A stretch of DNA of 48,842 bases, taken from the NCBI GenBank assembly GCA_030533315.1, contig JAUNJL010000002.1, positions 44,464 through 93,305 on the forward strand, given 5' to 3'. Positions 1 through 6,996 of the stretch are shown here, piece by piece. Within the stretch, counting starts at the first letter, position 1; every line of letters begins with the position of its first letter. Below the pieces are notes generated by a model. The model had not been told where the DNA came from and ran no database searches. It worked only from the letters and a program-made list of their open reading frames with translations. The translations under genes and the position numbers were made by a program. Source of the stretch: Eubacteriales bacterium. GTDB taxonomy: Bacteria > Bacillota_A > Clostridia > Lachnospirales > Lachnospiraceae.

Positions 1-695
1 CTGACAAGGGCCCGGAAGATTTTCCGGCTGTCCTCGTCCTTCCGGTAGAAAAATTCCGGATGCCACTGTACCGCCCACAGGAATGCTTTCCCCGGCACCC
101 AGACCGCCTCCGTCAGCCCGTCCTGGGCCTGGGCCATAGGCTGCAGGCTGGGGGAAATGGTCTTGATGGCCTGGTGGTGGTAGCTGTTCACCTCCATGTA
201 CTCCCTGTCCAAAAGCTGGTGCAAAGGAGTGTTCCGAAACACATGCACCGTGTGGGCCGGTCTGTCATAGGGCGGCGCCTGGTGGTGGTTCAGCCGGGAA
301 GGATACTGGGTGGCCAGATCCTGATAAAGGGAGCCTTCCAGCACCACGTTCAGAAGCTGGATGCCCCTGCAGATCCCCAGGGCAGGAATGTCCCTTTCCA
401 GGACCAGCTCCAGAAGACGCTTCTCCATCCGGTCCCTGGCCTCACAGCAGTCTCCGCACTGAGGGACGGGCTCCTCCCCGTACATCCGGGGCGAAACGTC
501 CTGCCCTCCCGTGAACAGGAAGCCATCCATGGTCTCCGCCAGCTGCAAAAGCTCCTCTTCCTCCTCCGTCAGAGGAAGCATGACCGGAAGCCCTCCCTCC
601 CGGCGGATACCATCCAGGTATCCCGGCACCATCCACAGACTGTCCCTCTCCTCGTCCACCAGGGGAACCACCCCGATCATTGGCCTTCTCCTCAT
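1..695 (-). CDS. Class I glutamine amidotransferase-like hydrolase (peptidase C26, PuuD-like), 3' end cut by window edge
   Basis: Likely a cytosolic gamma-glutamyl hydrolase of the C26 family, which in PuuD-type members cleaves gamma-glutamyl-GABA; the substrate here is not determined. The 231 visible residues hold the nucleophile elbow GICRG (Cys109) and the Q-W-H-P-E motif (His212, Glu214), so the catalytic triad is complete. An early FTGGQDVSP stretch (61-69) fits the family's oxyanion region. The ATG at 695 was chosen because a GGAGAGGAGG ribosome site lies 7 nt upstream; the ATG at 702 is in another frame. Only the last few residues should be missing. The gene follows the EAL gene on the same strand after 54 nt and may be co-transcribed with it, although no functional link is obvious. 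Confidence 0.85.
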   Translation of the reverse strand, partial: MRRRPMIGVVPLVDEERDSLWMVPGYLDGIRREGGLPVMLPLTEEEEELLQLAETMDGFLFTGGQDVSPRMYGEEPVPQCGDCCEARDRMEKRLLELVLERDIPALGICRGIQLLNVVLEGSLYQDLATQYPSRLNHHQAPPYDRPAHTVHVFRNTPLHQLLDREYMEVNSYHHQAIKTISPSLQPMAQAQDGLTEAVWVPGKAFLWAVQWHPEFFYRKDEDSRKIFRALV

Positions 696-749
696 TTGCC
701 ATCCTCCTCTCCATCCCAATCCATTGGCCCCCTACTTTTGCGAGGGTTC

Positions 750-2969
750 CTATTTTCTCTTTGTCTCATTTTCCCTCAGCATCCTGCGGTATTCCGCCTC
801 CGGCACGGGCACGGAGTAATAAAATCCCTGGGCCATGACACAGCCCCATTCCACCAGCTTGTCCGCCTGGTATTTTTCCTCCACTCCCTCGGCGACGATC
901 TCCATCCCCAGCTCCTGGGAAAGGCGGATGGTGGAGCGTATGACCGTCTCCATCTTCCTGCTGCCGATACCGCTGATAAAGGACTTGTCCATCTTTACCA
1001 CGTCAAACTCATTGGTCACCAGGGCATTGGCCCCCGAAACGCCCACTCCGTAATCGTCCATATGTACCCGGCACCCCAGCTCATGGAGATGATCCACGAT
1101 GTTTTTCAGGGGAATGCTGTCCTCGTACAGGGCGCTTTCCGTGATCTCGAAGGCCAGCATGGCCGGGTTCACTCCCGTCTCCTTGATGATCCTGCTGATC
1201 TTCCCAAGAATGCCATGGTGCCTTAGGTGAACCCGGGACAGGTTGACGGATACCTGCCGCACCGAAATGCCCTCGGCCTCCATCTCCTTCATCTGACGGC
1301 ACACCGACTCCAGCACGGTCTCGTCCAGGTAAATAACCTGGCGGCTGGACTCAAAGCACGGGATGAAGGAGGCGGGAGAAATAACCTCCCCCGTCTGCTT
1401 TACCCACCGCACCAGAGCCTCCGAGCCCACAATCTCCCCGGTACGCATATTGTACTTGGGCTGATAGTAGACCTGAAATTCTCCGTTCCTCAGGGCCCTG
1501 TAAAAATCAGACTCCATCTCCATGTAGTCCATACGCCTCAGGCGCAGCTCCTCATCGTAAAAGGCATACTGCTGGATCTGGATCCCCTTCACCGTCCCCT
1601 TGGCCAAAAGGGCGTCGCTCACCACCCGGCGGAAATTGTCTCCCTCCTTCATGCGCCGCACCCCTGCGGAAATGTCGAAGGGCTGGATCACCTTATGGTC
1701 CATATCCCGGGCAAACCTTCCCAGCACCCTCTCAAACTTCCGGCAAAACTCCTCCTGATCCTTGCAGTGGATCAGCACCACAAAGTGATCCGAAAGGTAG
1801 CGGAACAAATATTCCTCCGGCAGCTCCTCCTGGAACACCTGAGTGATGTACCGCAGAAGATGGTCGCCGCATTCCTCCCCGTAAAGATAATTGAACTCCT
1901 TGAACTTATCAATGTCCAAAATGGTCAGCGCCATGCCCTCGTATTCCTTCTGAGGAATCTTTTGAAAAAACACGGAGAGGAACTCCCCGTTCTCGATCCC
2001 CAGGAGATGGTCATAAAAGACTGCCTCCTGGGTCTTTTTCTTGGAGCGCCAAAACAGATAGAGGATAAAGACCAGCGCCAGAAGGATCTGGAGCCACAGC
2101 GCCCCCATCCCCAAAAAGACTCCGTGGATGATCATCCCTGCGTCTGAAAAAACATCGTCCTCCCTGATACAGGTGAGAAGATACCACCCATTGATATCCA
2201 GTCCCTCAAAATGGGCGTAGTAGGGCTCCCCGTTGTAAACAAAGCTGCCGTCTGCTTTTCCCCCGGGGATCAGCTCCGAGCTGCCGTTGATGTGATCCAT
2301 CAGGCCTATGTATTTCTCGTCGCTGTATTTTGGGGGCGTGATTACCGTCTTCCCCTCTTTGTCCAGAAGGAAATTGTAACCCTTTTCATCCAGGGAATTG
2401 ATGTTCATCCTCTCCGTCAGATAAATGGAATAATAGGCGGCGGTGAGGACGTACACCTTCTGCCTGTCATAATATACCGGCACGGAAAACAGGTTCACCA
2501 TGTATTCCCCGCCGTCCACGGGCATGTAGCTTTCCGACACCCGGAAGGCCTCGCTCCAGGCCCGGCGGTACTGAAGGTTCTCCGAAACATCGATCACCTC
2601 CCCGCTGGTGAGATGCAGGTTCATGTCCTCCGTCAGGATCCCCATGTCATAAAACTGATAGGTCTGTCTGTAGACGTCCATCTCCGACAGGATCTTCTCC
2701 AGATCCCTGATCTTCTTCCTGGAGAGATTGATGGCAAAGCTTTCCAACAGCGCCTGCCTGTTCCGCAGGGCTCTGGACACAGAATCCGCATTGAGCTCGC
2801 TGATATTGGTCACGCTTCTGACCGCCTGATTCTTGGCCACCTCTTCGATGCCCCGGTACAGCTTCGCATATACGAAGGCAGAGGTCAAAAGAAAGAGCGC
2901 CATCACTGCGGCAATCCCCGCCCTTGACCGTCTGCTCAGCCCAAACTCGTTCTTCAATGTCTTTTCCAT
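750..2969 (-). CDS. Membrane Cache-sensor protein with degenerate GGDEF and intact EAL (c-di-GMP phosphodiesterase)
   Basis: Predicted to hydrolyse cyclic-di-GMP to pGpG at the membrane in response to an extracellular signal. The 739 residues run TM1 (about 17-36), a Cache-like extracellular domain (about 40-275), TM2 (about 279-307), a GGDEF-like domain (315-475) and EAL (485-735). In the GGDEF-like domain the signature is replaced by Leu-Ser-Asp-His-Phe (392-396), so it should not make c-di-GMP, although the metal-binding LDIDKF (351-356) is kept. The EAL domain retains the catalytic set: E517-A-L, Asn576, Glu608, Asp638-Asp639 (DDYG), Lys659, Glu694 and Gln714. The ATG at 2969 follows a GGAGGAGGGG ribosome site; the open frame extends 34 codons further without better support. 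Its GGDEF-EAL half is clearly paralogous to that of the protein at 8543-12787. Confidence 0.9.
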   Translation of the reverse strand: MEKTLKNEFGLSRRSRAGIAAVMALFLLTSAFVYAKLYRGIEEVAKNQAVRSVTNISELNADSVSRALRNRQALLESFAINLSRKKIRDLEKILSEMDVYRQTYQFYDMGILTEDMNLHLTSGEVIDVSENLQYRRAWSEAFRVSESYMPVDGGEYMVNLFSVPVYYDRQKVYVLTAAYYSIYLTERMNINSLDEKGYNFLLDKEGKTVITPPKYSDEKYIGLMDHINGSSELIPGGKADGSFVYNGEPYYAHFEGLDINGWYLLTCIREDDVFSDAGMIIHGVFLGMGALWLQILLALVFILYLFWRSKKKTQEAVFYDHLLGIENGEFLSVFFQKIPQKEYEGMALTILDIDKFKEFNYLYGEECGDHLLRYITQVFQEELPEEYLFRYLSDHFVVLIHCKDQEEFCRKFERVLGRFARDMDHKVIQPFDISAGVRRMKEGDNFRRVVSDALLAKGTVKGIQIQQYAFYDEELRLRRMDYMEMESDFYRALRNGEFQVYYQPKYNMRTGEIVGSEALVRWVKQTGEVISPASFIPCFESSRQVIYLDETVLESVCRQMKEMEAEGISVRQVSVNLSRVHLRHHGILGKISRIIKETGVNPAMLAFEITESALYEDSIPLKNIVDHLHELGCRVHMDDYGVGVSGANALVTNEFDVVKMDKSFISGIGSRKMETVIRSTIRLSQELGMEIVAEGVEEKYQADKLVEWGCVMAQGFYYSVPVPEAEYRRMLRENETKRK

Positions 2970-3089
2970 GCCCTCTGACCCCTCCTCCTTCTTGTCAAAT
3001 TCCCATGCTGTCCCAAGCCCCCGCCCTTTGACGGCTTCCGGCTCTTCCTCGGCGGTCAACACCCAGGCCATTCCAAAGCTCCTGAGTAT

Positions 3090-3122
3090 AAAATTACCGG
3101 GGGAGTCTCCTCTTCCCGGTAA
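3090..3122 (-). promoter_or_regulatory. 5'-terminal leader hairpin followed by T4
   Basis: TTACCGGG (3094-3101 on plus) pairs with CCCGGTAA (3115-3122). The hairpin begins about 12 nt after the predicted transcription start of the EAL gene and is followed in the transcript by UUUU. It could be a 5' stabiliser or a weak attenuator. I could not match it to a c-di-GMP riboswitch class. Confidence 0.4.
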
Positions 3123-3140
3123 CTTGATATGATTGGTACT

Positions 3141-3170
3141 ATTTTACCTTCCTCCCCTTCGGGAAGTCAA
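3141..3170 (-). promoter_or_regulatory. Sigma-A promoter of the Cache-EAL gene
   Basis: On the minus strand TTGACT (3170-3165), 18 nt and TAAAAT (3146-3141) form a good housekeeping promoter. Transcription would start near 3134 and leave a leader of about 165 nt before the ATG at 2969. The 315 bases between this ATG and the cdd stop at 3285 hold this promoter, the leader hairpin, and nothing else recognised. Confidence 0.6.
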
Positions 3171-3284
3171 CCGGTTGTCCCCTGAAATCACATATATTTT
3201 TTCTTTATGTAAACCCATTATTCACATAGATAAAAACTATACATAGAAAAAAGAACTCCTTTTCCCATGAAAGAGCCCCCTTCT

Positions 3285-3722
3285 TTACCGAGATGGAGGC
3301 GTTCCCCCCAGACTTTCCGGGCCGAAGCTGAAGGGGAGCAGCTCTCCCAAGGTGTGTACCTGATACTCCTGCCGGGACTTTGCCAGGATAATGGGAAACT
3401 CCGGCTGGCAGAACTCCCGCAGCACCTGGCGGCAGACCCCGCAGGGAGCGCAGAAATCCAGGGACTGTCCCTCCGGTCCCCCGGCGATGGCGATGGCCTC
3501 AAACTCCCTTTCCCCCTCGCTCACCCCCTTGAAAACGGCTGTCCGCTCTGCGCAGACCGCCGGCGTGTGGGATGCGCTCTCAATGTTGCAGCCCGTGTAG
3601 ATTCGTCCGCTTTTTCCCAAAAGCGCCGCTCCCACCTGAAAGCGGGAGTACGGCGCATAGGCGTATTCCCGCATCTCCACGGCTTTTTCACAAAGCCTGC
3701 CGATCATCTCCTCCGTTATCAT
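3285..3722 (-). CDS. cdd: Cytidine deaminase
   Basis: Deaminates cytidine and deoxycytidine to uridine and deoxyuridine in cytosolic pyrimidine salvage. The 145 residues have the small tetrameric cytidine deaminase layout. The substrate-binding CNIESAS stretch is followed by CAERTA, with the first zinc Cys and catalytic Glu, and by PCGVCRQVL, with the other two zinc Cys. Length is slightly above the usual 130-140 because of a short proline- and serine-containing tail. The ATG at 3722 follows a purine-rich GGAAGGGAG; an internal ATG at residue 6 has its GGAGGAG too close to work. The gene has its own promoter and is divergent from the GGDEF gene at 4077. Confidence 0.95.
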   Translation of the reverse strand: MITEEMIGRLCEKAVEMREYAYAPYSRFQVGAALLGKSGRIYTGCNIESASHTPAVCAERTAVFKGVSEGEREFEAIAIAGGPEGQSLDFCAPCGVCRQVLREFCQPEFPIILAKSRQEYQVHTLGELLPFSFGPESLGGTPPSR

Positions 3723-3778
3723 ACCTGATCTGTCTCCCTTCCGTCACATGGCTTACGCCCCTTTTGACCTTTCTTCTG

Positions 3779-3807
3779 ATTATAGCACACCTTTTCCCAT
3801 CTGTGCA
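3779..3807 (-). promoter_or_regulatory. Extended -10 promoter of cdd
   Basis: On the minus strand a TGCACA -35-like box (3807-3802), 17 nt, then TATAAT (3784-3779) preceded by TGC, which makes an extended -10. It shares the 354-base cdd/GGDEF divergent region (3723-4076) with the promoter at 3912. The rest of that region holds the GGDEF leader and no gene. Confidence 0.55.
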
Positions 3808-3911
3808 GAGCCAAACAAAGATTCCTTCCTCCTTTTCTCCTCCATCGCCAATGGCCGTAAAATTAGATTTGTATTTTTTTCGTGGAAATCCGAGAAATTC
3901 GGAAAGAAGTG

Positions 3912-3920
3912 TGTTATAAT
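3912..3920 (+). promoter_or_regulatory. Extended -10 promoter of the Cache-HAMP-GGDEF gene
   Basis: TGTTATAAT is a perfect -10 with the TGn extension, and the -35 region is poor (GAGAAA at 3892-3897), which is typical of extended -10 promoters. Transcription would start near 3927 and leave a leader of about 150 nt. Confidence 0.5.
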
Positions 3921-3936
3921 CTTCTTACGGTTACCA

Positions 3937-3960
3937 CAGCCGGCGTTTTGCCCCCGGCTG
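3937..3960 (+). promoter_or_regulatory. 5'-terminal leader hairpin of the GGDEF gene
   Basis: CAGCCGG (3937-3943) and CCGGCTG (3954-3960) form a 7-bp stem with a 10-nt loop, starting about 10 nt after the predicted transcript 5' end. It has no T-run, so a terminator is unlikely; a 5'-end stabiliser is the simpler reading. Confidence 0.4.
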
Positions 3961-4076
3961 GATTCTGCGACAGGCCCCTGCGGCGGCCAGTCATCTTTTT
4001 ATTCTGTTCAGATAGAAACCTTTTTATGACACAGAAATTTTTACGACTAAAACTACTAAAGAAAGGTCTTCTTACC

Positions 4077-5750
4077 ATGAAATCGCTCACGACAAAATTA
4101 TCGGTGGCCATGATCGCCTGTATGCTTGTGGCCGTGTCCCTGGTCAGCGCCATCTACTCGAATCAAACCATGGAGCTTCACATGGAAGAGTCCCAGCAGA
4201 TCGTGAACCTGATGTGCGACAACTGCGCCCGGGCCCTGGATGCCAAGCTGGTGGCCATCCAGCGCTCCGTGGATTTGCTGAATCAGCACAGCTCCTTCTT
4301 TCTCCACGACGATGGTCAGCCTTTTCAGGAGCGCATCCAACATCTGGAAAGGATCAGCCTGAGCACGGCGGACTACACCCCGGAGGCTTATGCGGTCTAC
4401 TTCCACTGCAACCCGGAAAAGTACGACCCCGCTGCGGACTTCTTCTACTTCCGCGACCCCCATACCGGAAATTTCAAACAAGGCTCCGTTATGCAGGCCT
4501 CCGACTATGAGAAGGAAACAGGGCTTTCTGCGGACTGGTACTTTGCCTCCGCCGAAACCATGGAGCCTCGCTGGCTGGATCCCTATTCTCACATTTACAA
4601 CGGAGATGGGAGGGAGATCGTGGTCGCCTCCTACACAGTTCCTCTTCTCGATCATTCCGAAGAGCTTCTGGGAGTTCTGGGCATGGATTATACCTTTGCG
4701 GACCTGTCCACGGACGTCAGCAACATCCGCCTGTACGAGACGGGCTACGCCTTCTTGTGCAGCGGGGACGGAACCATCATCTCTCATCCCAGGCTCCCCT
4801 TTGGGACGAAGACGGAGGAGGTTCAAGGGGATTTTGCGCTCATCACCAGCATGATGGAAAAGGGGGAGACGCCTGAAAAGCTCTATGACTACCGCCTGGA
4901 CGGTGAGGAGAAGCAGCTGACCTTTTCTACTCTCCGCAACGGCGTCTGCCTGGTGGTCACCGCCCCCACTGACGAGATCAACGCCTCCGTCACAAGGATG
5001 GCCAGAAAAAGCCAGATTCTGTTTTTGGTGGTCATGATCTCCTCGGTGATGATCATTTACTGCATCGTCTACAAGACCATCCATCCCCTTCAGCTTCTGA
5101 CCTATGCTTCCCAGCAGATCATCAAGGGAAATATGCAGGTGGAGCTTCCCTATCACGCCTCCGACGAGATCGGGGAGCTGACCGATAATTTCCGAAAAAT
5201 GTCCCTGTATCTGCAGGAGCACATTTCCCGGATCAACACCATGGCCTACACCGACGCCATGACCGGGCTGAAAAACAAGGCCTCCTACCAGGCCGCCGTC
5301 AGCCTTTTGCAGGAGAGGATCCGCCAGGGCTTCTGCGATTTTGCAGTGGTGGTCTTTGGCCTGAACAACCTAAAAAGCATCAACGATTCCCTTGGCCACG
5401 TGGCGGGGGATCATCTGATCAAAAATGCGGGACGAGCCATCAGCAAGGCCTTCGCCCACAGCCCCGTTTTCCGCATCGGAGGAGATGAGTTCGTGGCCAT
5501 CCTGGAAAACGACGACCTTCGGGATTCCCAGGGCTGCCTGGAAAGGCTGAACCAAGTCAACCAGGATCTGAACGACAGCCTGAAGGAGGAGGAGCGGATC
5601 TCCATGGCCTACGGGATGGCCAGGTTCCAAAAGGATCAGGATCAGAATTATCGGGACGTGTTTTCCCGAGCCGACAGGGAAATGTACCGGAACAAGCTGG
5701 CCGCCAAAAAAGAGAAGGCCGCCTCCCCCAGATCAGACGAAGCAGACTGA
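4077..5750 (+). CDS. Cache-HAMP-GGDEF membrane protein with an altered metal site
   Basis: A transmembrane sensor of the diguanylate cyclase class, 557 residues. Order: TM1 (about 8-27), double-Cache-like extracellular domain (30-315), TM2 (about 319-337), HAMP (338-392), GGDEF (395-550). The signature GGDEF is intact (468-472). However, the Asp that normally starts the D-x-D/N metal motif is Gly428 (codon GGC, 5358-5360), within the sequence FGLNNLK. In characterised cyclases this Asp binds the catalytic Mg2+, so activity is doubtful unless another residue substitutes. There is no RxxD inhibitory site five residues before GGDEF. The start at 4077 was chosen for the following signal-anchor helix; a GAAAGG lies about 11 nt upstream and the longer open frame encodes no recognisable protein. 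Confidence 0.88.
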   Translation: MKSLTTKLSVAMIACMLVAVSLVSAIYSNQTMELHMEESQQIVNLMCDNCARALDAKLVAIQRSVDLLNQHSSFFLHDDGQPFQERIQHLERISLSTADYTPEAYAVYFHCNPEKYDPAADFFYFRDPHTGNFKQGSVMQASDYEKETGLSADWYFASAETMEPRWLDPYSHIYNGDGREIVVASYTVPLLDHSEELLGVLGMDYTFADLSTDVSNIRLYETGYAFLCSGDGTIISHPRLPFGTKTEEVQGDFALITSMMEKGETPEKLYDYRLDGEEKQLTFSTLRNGVCLVVTAPTDEINASVTRMARKSQILFLVVMISSVMIIYCIVYKTIHPLQLLTYASQQIIKGNMQVELPYHASDEIGELTDNFRKMSLYLQEHISRINTMAYTDAMTGLKNKASYQAAVSLLQERIRQGFCDFAVVVFGLNNLKSINDSLGHVAGDHLIKNAGRAISKAFAHSPVFRIGGDEFVAILENDDLRDSQGCLERLNQVNQDLNDSLKEEERISMAYGMARFQKDQDQNYRDVFSRADREMYRNKLAAKKEKAASPRSDEAD

Positions 5751-5895
5751 GCCTGGAGAGATCCGGGGACAAACTCCTCGAAGCCTCCTTCAAAGGATTC
5801 TAAAAGAAAGAGCAGGACGAAAAACGAAAACAGGGGCCCGGGGATCTCTCTTCCCGAGGCCCCGGCATGGCAAAGGACTGGATGAAAGGTACGTT

Positions 5896-6942
5896 ATGAT
5901 CAAGAAGATAAAAGCTTACTTAACATGGGAAAAAGAAAGCCTCCGCTCCGCAAAGGAGTTGATCCGGGAGCGAAACCGGCGGATGCTCGTCATGCTCCAA
6001 AGCGCCATGGTGGTCTCCTATGGGGGACTCCTGATCTTTTCCGTCATCCAAAACGGCTACAGCTCCTTCCAGGCCCTTTACGCCTTTATGCTCCTGTACA
6101 TGCTGCTCTGCCTGGTCTTTATCCTGAAGACCCCCTCCATGTCGGTGGGACACCTGACCTACGGCGTGTATATCGTGACCATTTTGCTCTGTATGTACGC
6201 CACCTCCTTTGTGGACCCCGACTACATCAACTCGGAGGCCTACATATTTTTTCTCCTGTTTCCCATTTTATATGTGGACTATTCTCCCAGGCTGGACATC
6301 CTCAATCTCGTCCTTGCCTCCATGTACCTGTACAACATCCTGGAATTTAAAAACGGAAAGGCCCTTGCCCTGGACGCCATCAACATCGTCTGCTTCTCTC
6401 TTTTGGGAATGGCCATCGGCCATTTTACCCGGTACAGAGCCATACGCTCCTTCGCAGCCCTCGAAAAAGGCCGGCAGTCCCAGCTTCGGGATCCGCTGAC
6501 CGGCCTCCCCAATCACCAATGCCTCCAGAGGGATCTTTCCACCATGCCGGTGATTCCCCAGGCTGTCATCTACATCCAGATCCGGGAGCTGGGAAGCCCC
6601 CTCCCCGCCTTTGGACTCCGTTTTCAGGAGGAGCTCTTGCTCCAGCTGGGAAGGGATCTGGAAGCCGCCGCCAGGGAGCAGGGAATCGATCTGTATTGCT
6701 GCGGCAAGGGAATCATGGGCCTGGCCCAGCCCCGCCTCCTGGAGGGCCTTTTCCAGAGGCTGGAGCCCCTGCACCACGTACTGAGCAGCTTTGAATACCA
6801 CCGAAACGAGGACGAGATCCTAAGACTCCATTTTGGGATCGGGGCCGCCCCCTGTGACAGCGGGATCGAATCTGCCTTTGAACAGGCCTCCACCGCCTGT
6901 CTTCTCGCCCAGAGGGATGGTTCCAACAGGATCGTGCTGTGA
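5896..6942 (+). CDS. Six-helix membrane protein with a dead GGDEF domain
   Basis: Residues 1-190 carry six predicted membrane helices (about 30-50, 58-76, 84-107, 113-129, 133-152 and 158-180), comparable to MASE-type sensor modules though I cannot name the family. The rest (about 195-348) is a GGDEF fold by its opening motif RDPLTGLPN and its final DGSNRIVL. Every catalytic feature is lost: the D-x-D stretch reads QIRE and the signature reads GKGIM. It cannot be a cyclase and may bind nucleotide or act as a partner or decoy. The ATG at 5896 has GAAAGG 6 nt upstream. It follows the GGDEF gene by 145 nt on the same strand with no terminator between them, so co-transcription is likely. Confidence 0.8.
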   Translation: MIKKIKAYLTWEKESLRSAKELIRERNRRMLVMLQSAMVVSYGGLLIFSVIQNGYSSFQALYAFMLLYMLLCLVFILKTPSMSVGHLTYGVYIVTILLCMYATSFVDPDYINSEAYIFFLLFPILYVDYSPRLDILNLVLASMYLYNILEFKNGKALALDAINIVCFSLLGMAIGHFTRYRAIRSFAALEKGRQSQLRDPLTGLPNHQCLQRDLSTMPVIPQAVIYIQIRELGSPLPAFGLRFQEELLLQLGRDLEAAAREQGIDLYCCGKGIMGLAQPRLLEGLFQRLEPLHHVLSSFEYHRNEDEILRLHFGIGAAPCDSGIESAFEQASTACLLAQRDGSNRIVL

Positions 6943-6966
6943 CCTGGTTCCCTTCTCTTTTTCTCC

Positions 6967-6996
6967 AAAAAAATCACCGCTCTACTGAGCGGTGAT
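6967..6996 (-). terminator. Intrinsic terminator containing the stop codon of the GH5 gene in its loop
   Basis: ATCACCGCTC (6973-6982) and GAGCGGTGAT (6987-6996) form a 10-bp stem with a 4-nt loop. On the minus strand it is followed by T7 (6973-6967). The GH5 stop codon TAG (6984-6982) sits at the loop edge, so the hairpin doubles as coding sequence. Confidence 0.85.

Noticed and set aside
60..1226. 388-codon plus-strand frame crossing the amidotransferase and EAL genes
   Set aside because: It spans two genes and their gap on the other strand and shows no recognisable domain or ribosome site.
3923..4076. Possible c-di-GMP riboswitch in the leader of the GGDEF gene, and in the leaders at 2970-3134 and 19101-19194
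   Set aside because: I looked for the conserved GEMM-I and c-di-GMP-II sequence blocks and did not find them in order. Only simple stems are present.
5833..5863. GGGGCC/GGCCCC stem between the GGDEF gene and the six-helix gene as a terminator
   Set aside because: The stem is strong but followed by GGCATGGC, with no T-run on either strand, so termination is unlikely.
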